This document shows, piece by piece, positions 60,301 to 64,000 of a stretch of DNA of 64,000 bases (the stretch's first letter is position 1; every line of letters begins with the position of its first letter). The notes beneath the pieces were generated by a model that had not been told where the DNA came from, did not search any database, and saw nothing but the letters and a program-made list of their open reading frames with translations. The position numbers and the translations under genes are program-made. This DNA is from Moringa oleifera (taxonomy: Eukaryota; Streptophyta; Magnoliopsida; Brassicales; Moringaceae): contig JAJFZO010000094.1 in NCBI GenBank assembly GCA_021397835.1, forward strand, positions 10,454,001-10,518,000. The letters are read 5' to 3'.

Positions 60301-63300
60301 AACCAATACTAAAATAGTAAAGTTCACTGATTGCACAGATCTTTTCTAATTGCTTCCAGTACCTTCATTATGTCATCTTTCACCACTTCCCAATTTACCT
60401 TCAACAATGCTGTTGTAAATCCATCTGGGCTCGAGGCTTTATCACCATTGCATTCACTCACTAGAGCCTTCACTTCCTACTCCCCAAATGGTTGTTCCAG
60501 CCACTACTTCAACTCACTATCAATTACTTCAAATTCCACCCCATCCAATTTAGGTCTCCACATTCTTGTCTCGTGGTACAACTCTTTGTAGTAACTAACA
60601 ATCCCCTCCTTTAGTTCTTCATTCCCTTCTACGACTTCCCCTTGTATTTGTAGCTTGCTTATAAAATTAAATCTTCTATGTGCATTTGCCATCCTATGAA
60701 AAAATGTTATATTTTATCTCTAGCCTTCAGCCATAAGTCCTTAGACTTTTGTCTTCATGAAGTTTCCTCTATCTTCATTATTTGACGCAATTCTTTACAC
60801 AACACTGCCCTTCTTGGCTGATGATCTCCACTACCCTCCCCTTCCATAATGGATTGGTCAAGCAGCTGTGATTCCTTCCATAACTTTTCTCTTCTATCCT
60901 CTATGCTCTCGAAATGTTCCTTCCTCCAATTCTTCACTACATCTCTCACTCCTTTCAGTGTACAAACAATCACATAACTCACATTCCCTTCCACCTTTAC
61001 TCCATCCCACCATTCCTTAACAAGACTATCGAACCCCTTCACTTGCAACCACATATTCTCAAACTTGAATGGGCAAGGGCCCCATCTCATGCTATCTATT
61101 GCCAGTGCAATTGGACGATGGTCGGATACAATTCTAGGCAACAACACCTGTTGCATCCTCAAAAAAATTGCCTCCCAACTATCGGACACCAAAAAACCTA
61201 CCCAAACGAGACATTGATGGATTTTCCCTTGAGTTGGACCAAGTGAACCTACCTCCCAACAAATGGTACATCCAACAACTCCAAGTCCACATTGAACTCC
61301 CTAAAATCCCTACCTTAACCACCACCTCTCCCAACACCCATCCTTTCATATAAGTAGCGTACTTCATTGACATCTCCCTCTATTATCCAAGGCATGTCTC
61401 CCCATCTTCTTCTGCACTCCTTCAATCTCCCCACAAGAAATGTCTGTCCCCCCTAAGGCCAGTGAAAACCCACTGCATACCCATTCCTTCCATTTCTTAA
61501 CCCCTAATTTACCATTACAACAGATTAAGATACAGTTAGCACTACCCCTTGTTGCCTTTGCCATCCACTCCATATTTTGCCTGCCCATACACTCTATCAC
61601 TTCTGCGTTCATTCTTCCATTTTTGTTTCCTGCAAACAAATCACATTTGCTTTCCATTTTCTCAGGACTTGTTTTATAGCAATTCTTTTCTCCATTCCAT
61701 TCATTCCCCTCACATTCCATGAAATAAACCTAATACCAATTATTAACTACACTGGTCCCCTCTCCCATGCCTCCATTTTCTCTAAAAAATTTTCCTTTCC
61801 TCTCATAGTCAATCCCACACTCCAGCCTTTTGAGTTCTTTACTTGTGTACCCTCTCCCATGTCAAACAATTTATTAAATAAACCAAAATGAAGAAAACAA
61901 GATAAATAGAAGCTTCATATTCAATACCTGCGAACAGGATCTGTAAGTTCAGTGACAGGTTTCCCACTCAATGGGCAAGTAATATTCAGAAGGTTACACT
62001 GAGTGCTGGTCATTATTATGTCTTCTTGCTCATCACCCGGCATTGGTTGCCCTGCATGATGAACATTCTGCAGAAGTACAGAGAGAATGAATGACTTGGG
62101 CGGTTATCTGGAAATGGTGAAGCATTCACCATTCCCAAAGTTCTCTAAAATGGATCATTTTGAGATTTCAGATAGAGGTTAAAACTAGTATGAGATAGTA
62201 CTTGGCCCATCAAGGTTGGATTTATGTGGAATTTCAATATGATAGATTGTTGTGTTAGTTAAACATGCCATGTGGGTATGTACATGGCCTACGCGCATGC
62301 ATAACTAACCATACCATGTCTCCCAAGCTCACTCAGGTGCAACGAGGAAAAGAGCAAGAAACAATTTCAGTTTCAAGTCTTTGTCCTTGATAATGCTAAC
62401 AAGTTGACCAGAAAGGAAATCTTAGACAGAAAAAAATGAAAAATATGTTGTTTTTAAAACCTTAATCTCCTGAACTATTTTTCCTGGTGCATTTTCCATC
62501 CTAATCTGCAGTCAAAACAAAGCTCTAAAGAAAAGGGGGTAAGTGTTATAGCAACTTTCAACTTTTCCACATGATGATAGTCTTGAATCTTTTGTTTGGG
62601 GGGACGGGGGGGAGGGGGAGGACGGGGAGGGAAACATGCATTCTACTAAAAATCTTGTTGGGTTCTTTCTTTTCTTTTTCCATATTAGTCTCCAAGAGTA
62701 GAGATAGTCAGAAAAAAAAACCCCACAAAATTATAATAGGAGGAAAGAGTCGGGGATGTAAAGCCAAGAGGAAAACTAATGCTCATAAAGACATTACACT
62801 TCAATATACACTTGCCAAAGATTCATTTTGCCATAATACTAAAAGACGCCAAGAGGTGCAGCCCAAATGAACAAGAAAAATAGGAGGAAAGCACAAAAAG
62901 AAAGAAAAGAAAACTCATAAACCTATCACCTAATTCTAAGAAAGATAGATTAATAAGATGGTGCTTCTCTCTTGAATCAATTAACATCAAGGAGAATTAT
63001 TCAGATTTCTTTTTATTTCTCTCTCTCCCTTTTTTTTTCTTTTTTTTTTTTTGGAGGAATGTAAGAGAAACATACCCAAATTGCTTCTCTAAATTGGCGC
63101 ATAAAGGGATGACTATGCGGAACTGAAGAAGAGGCCTTAAGCTTCACGACTTCTTCCTCAAGCAACTTCTTAAAATCAGTTGACTGCACTAAAAGATTAG
63201 ATTAAAGAGTTACAGATAAATTGGAAGATATATACACTAAAGGAAAACTTTTGCATATTAAAGCAACAATTAAAGCACCTCATTCTTGGGCTGGTATGTG

Positions 63301-63824
63301 TTCCCAACAGAATGAATCGCTGATGAATAATGTGCACAATCCTCGCAGGTGTCCAACAACTCAGCCACAGCAGTTTCAAGATCCTTCACCTGCAACCACA
63401 AAGCAAACACTCAATAAATCAACTGACTAACTCAGAAGATAACATCAATCCAATTAGAAAAACTGAGTACAACTCTCTTATATCATGTCAGACTTATATG
63501 AAGGAAAATCTATATTTTCAGATCACCAATCAATAGAAAACGTAGTACAATTTGGGATGCCAACCACTTTTACCTTCCTAACATTTTCTCGTAACCCAAA
63601 AAAAAAGTATTATTTATATTTTGAAACTAAAACCGAATGGAGATAACAAAATTCAGTTCTTTCAGGTGCCCACATCTCCTAAGCAACAAACAGATGAGAG
63701 CCCTCATACAAAAGTACACAATCACAAATTAATAATATAAAATTACAAGTACCATCTCTGACTGATTATCTCTCTCCAAATCCACTGCAATCTCTTTCAT
63801 CACAAGCAAAGCCTTCCGTATTTC
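57324..63824 (-). CDS. HPY2: SUMO E3 ligase MMS21/HPY2 (NSE2), 5' end outside window
   Basis: Six exons are visible (63753-63824, 63279-63389, 63076-63183, 61928-62067, 57805-57890, 57324-57475), coding for 222 residues. About 25-30 N-terminal residues should lie beyond the right edge, given the usual length near 250. The N-terminal half is helical ([31 protein letters not shown]) and docks on SMC5 in the SMC5/6 complex. The C-terminal SP-RING reads [48 protein letters not shown], then an acidic tail. The protein attaches SUMO to targets in the nucleus and controls DNA repair, endoreduplication onset and meristem size. The intron between the two SP-RING halves (57891-61927) is enlarged by a LINE. 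A 45-base in-frame exon-like segment lies at 62461-62505. Confidence 0.92.
58163..58177. repeat. Target-site duplication of the LINE, left copy
   Basis: CATGTTAAACAATTT sits directly next to the T-run that corresponds to the LINE poly(A) tail. It matches the sequence at 61858-61872 with one mismatch. Confidence 0.75.
58366..58887 (-). pseudogene. LINE zf-RVT (reverse-transcriptase zinc-binding) domain remnant
   Basis: An open stretch of about 173 codons reads [20 protein letters not shown], then [20 protein letters not shown] and [12 protein letters not shown]. This is the plant LINE domain that follows the reverse transcriptase, with its Cys-x2-Cys-His-Cys zinc site visible. It is the best-preserved part of the element. 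Confidence 0.9.
59300..60700 (-). pseudogene. LINE reverse-transcriptase domain remnant
   Basis: Recognisable pieces in changing frames include [20 protein letters not shown] (near 60690), the finger segment [12 protein letters not shown] (near 60090), the region of the catalytic FADD motif near 59793-59804, [20 protein letters not shown] (near 59610) and [17 protein letters not shown] (near 59270). In-frame stops and indels interrupt it. The FADD site appears to have lost one Asp codon. Confidence 0.8.
60755..61740 (-). pseudogene. LINE endonuclease domain remnant
   Basis: Three open pieces cover an exonuclease-endonuclease-phosphatase domain: 61364-61720 (start of the domain, including [11 protein letters not shown]), 61179-61373 ([20 protein letters not shown], the typical FTWSN..SRLDR block) and 60755-61192 ([15 protein letters not shown], the SDH catalytic motif, then the linker toward reverse transcriptase). 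Frame changes and stops separate them. Confidence 0.85.
61858..61872. repeat. Target-site duplication of the LINE, right copy
   Basis: CATGTCAAACAATTT, one base different from the left copy, directly follows the 5' end of the truncated LINE and is 56 bases from the HPY2 exon ending at 61928. Confidence 0.75.
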
Positions 63825-64000
63825 CTGACATAAAGAAAGGAAATTCAATGAAAACAAACATAAGAGAGAAAACATTCACTCTAAACAAGCATCAAATGGT
63901 TGGCATTGCAACGGTACTTAACTTGCTATTAACAAGCAAGATGGAACACTAGCTAACTTCTCAAAAGCCAAGGGAGACACTTCCAATGTGCTAATAAAAC

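Larger units (their letters stand above)
58178..61857 (-). mobile_element. 5'-truncated, decayed L1-type LINE in an HPY2 intron
   Basis: A non-LTR retrotransposon on the minus strand, the same orientation as the host gene. Read 5' to 3' on that strand, it starts just before an apurinic endonuclease domain ([13 protein letters not shown] start near 61725), continues through reverse transcriptase (near 60500-59500) and ends with a zf-RVT domain and a short A tail (T-run at 58178 onward on the plus strand). ORF1 (gag) is absent. Stops and frameshifts break the frame repeatedly, so it is immobile. A 15-base near-identical target-site duplication flanks it. About 3.7 kb. Confidence 0.88.

Noticed and set aside
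58588..61891. Plus-strand open frames within the LINE region
   Set aside because: They are antisense shadows of the endonuclease, reverse-transcriptase and zf-RVT remnants.
1..64000. CRISPR arrays, operons, tRNA or rRNA genes
   Set aside because: No spaced identical repeats, no bacterial gene organisation and no tRNA or rRNA sequence was noticed on reading. I could not run tRNAscan or Infernal, so a small RNA gene might be missed.

Overview
This is nuclear DNA from a flowering plant, most probably a woody core eudicot. Genes are split by GT-AG introns with AT-rich intergenic DNA. The genes belong to plant-specific families (SHH, UGT79/91, DUF599, DUF1685, DUF3082), and a decayed plant L1-type LINE is present. 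I cannot name the species from sequence alone. All exon models below were built by hand from splice signals and reading-frame continuity, without transcripts.

Layout. Plus strand, left part: an ELOF1-type transcription elongation factor (1161-3173); a SAWADEE homeodomain homolog, SHH2 type (5308-10276); a mitochondrial-type RTN4IP1 quinone oxidoreductase (10976-15662); a large intronless acidic plant protein (19235-21484), possibly the HCF243 orthologue; and a DUF599 membrane protein (23174-24086). Minus strand: a plastid-type DUF3082 membrane protein (24839-26913) and a DUF1685 protein (27543-28943). Plus strand: a tandem UGT79-like glycosyltransferase cluster with two intact genes (30412-31791 and 37601-38980), one frameshifted copy (32348-33771) and one promoter-plus-5'-end fragment (36437-36890). 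Minus strand, right part: an ePHD plus AAA ATPase matching BRP1 (40603-49551); an ERI1-like DEDDh exonuclease, ERL1 type (51510-56428); and the SUMO E3 ligase MMS21/HPY2 (57324 to beyond 63824, 5' end outside the window). The last gene carries a 5'-truncated LINE in an intron.

How it fits together. From memory, the series RTN4IP1-like, acidic protein, DUF3082-like, BRP1, ERL1, HPY2 has the order of Arabidopsis At3g15090 to At3g15150. This looks like a conserved microsynteny block into which the UGT cluster was added. Several genes are chromatin or RNA-silencing factors (SHH2, BRP1, ERL1 family) or genome-maintenance factors (HPY2), but nothing shows that they are co-regulated. I did not find a clearly new multi-gene system. 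The least understood item is the 749-residue acidic protein with its repeated R-C-[RK]-S-[DE]-P motif. The most informative structural events are the frameshifted UGT, the LINE inside HPY2 with a recognisable target-site duplication, and an in-frame candidate cassette exon in HPY2.
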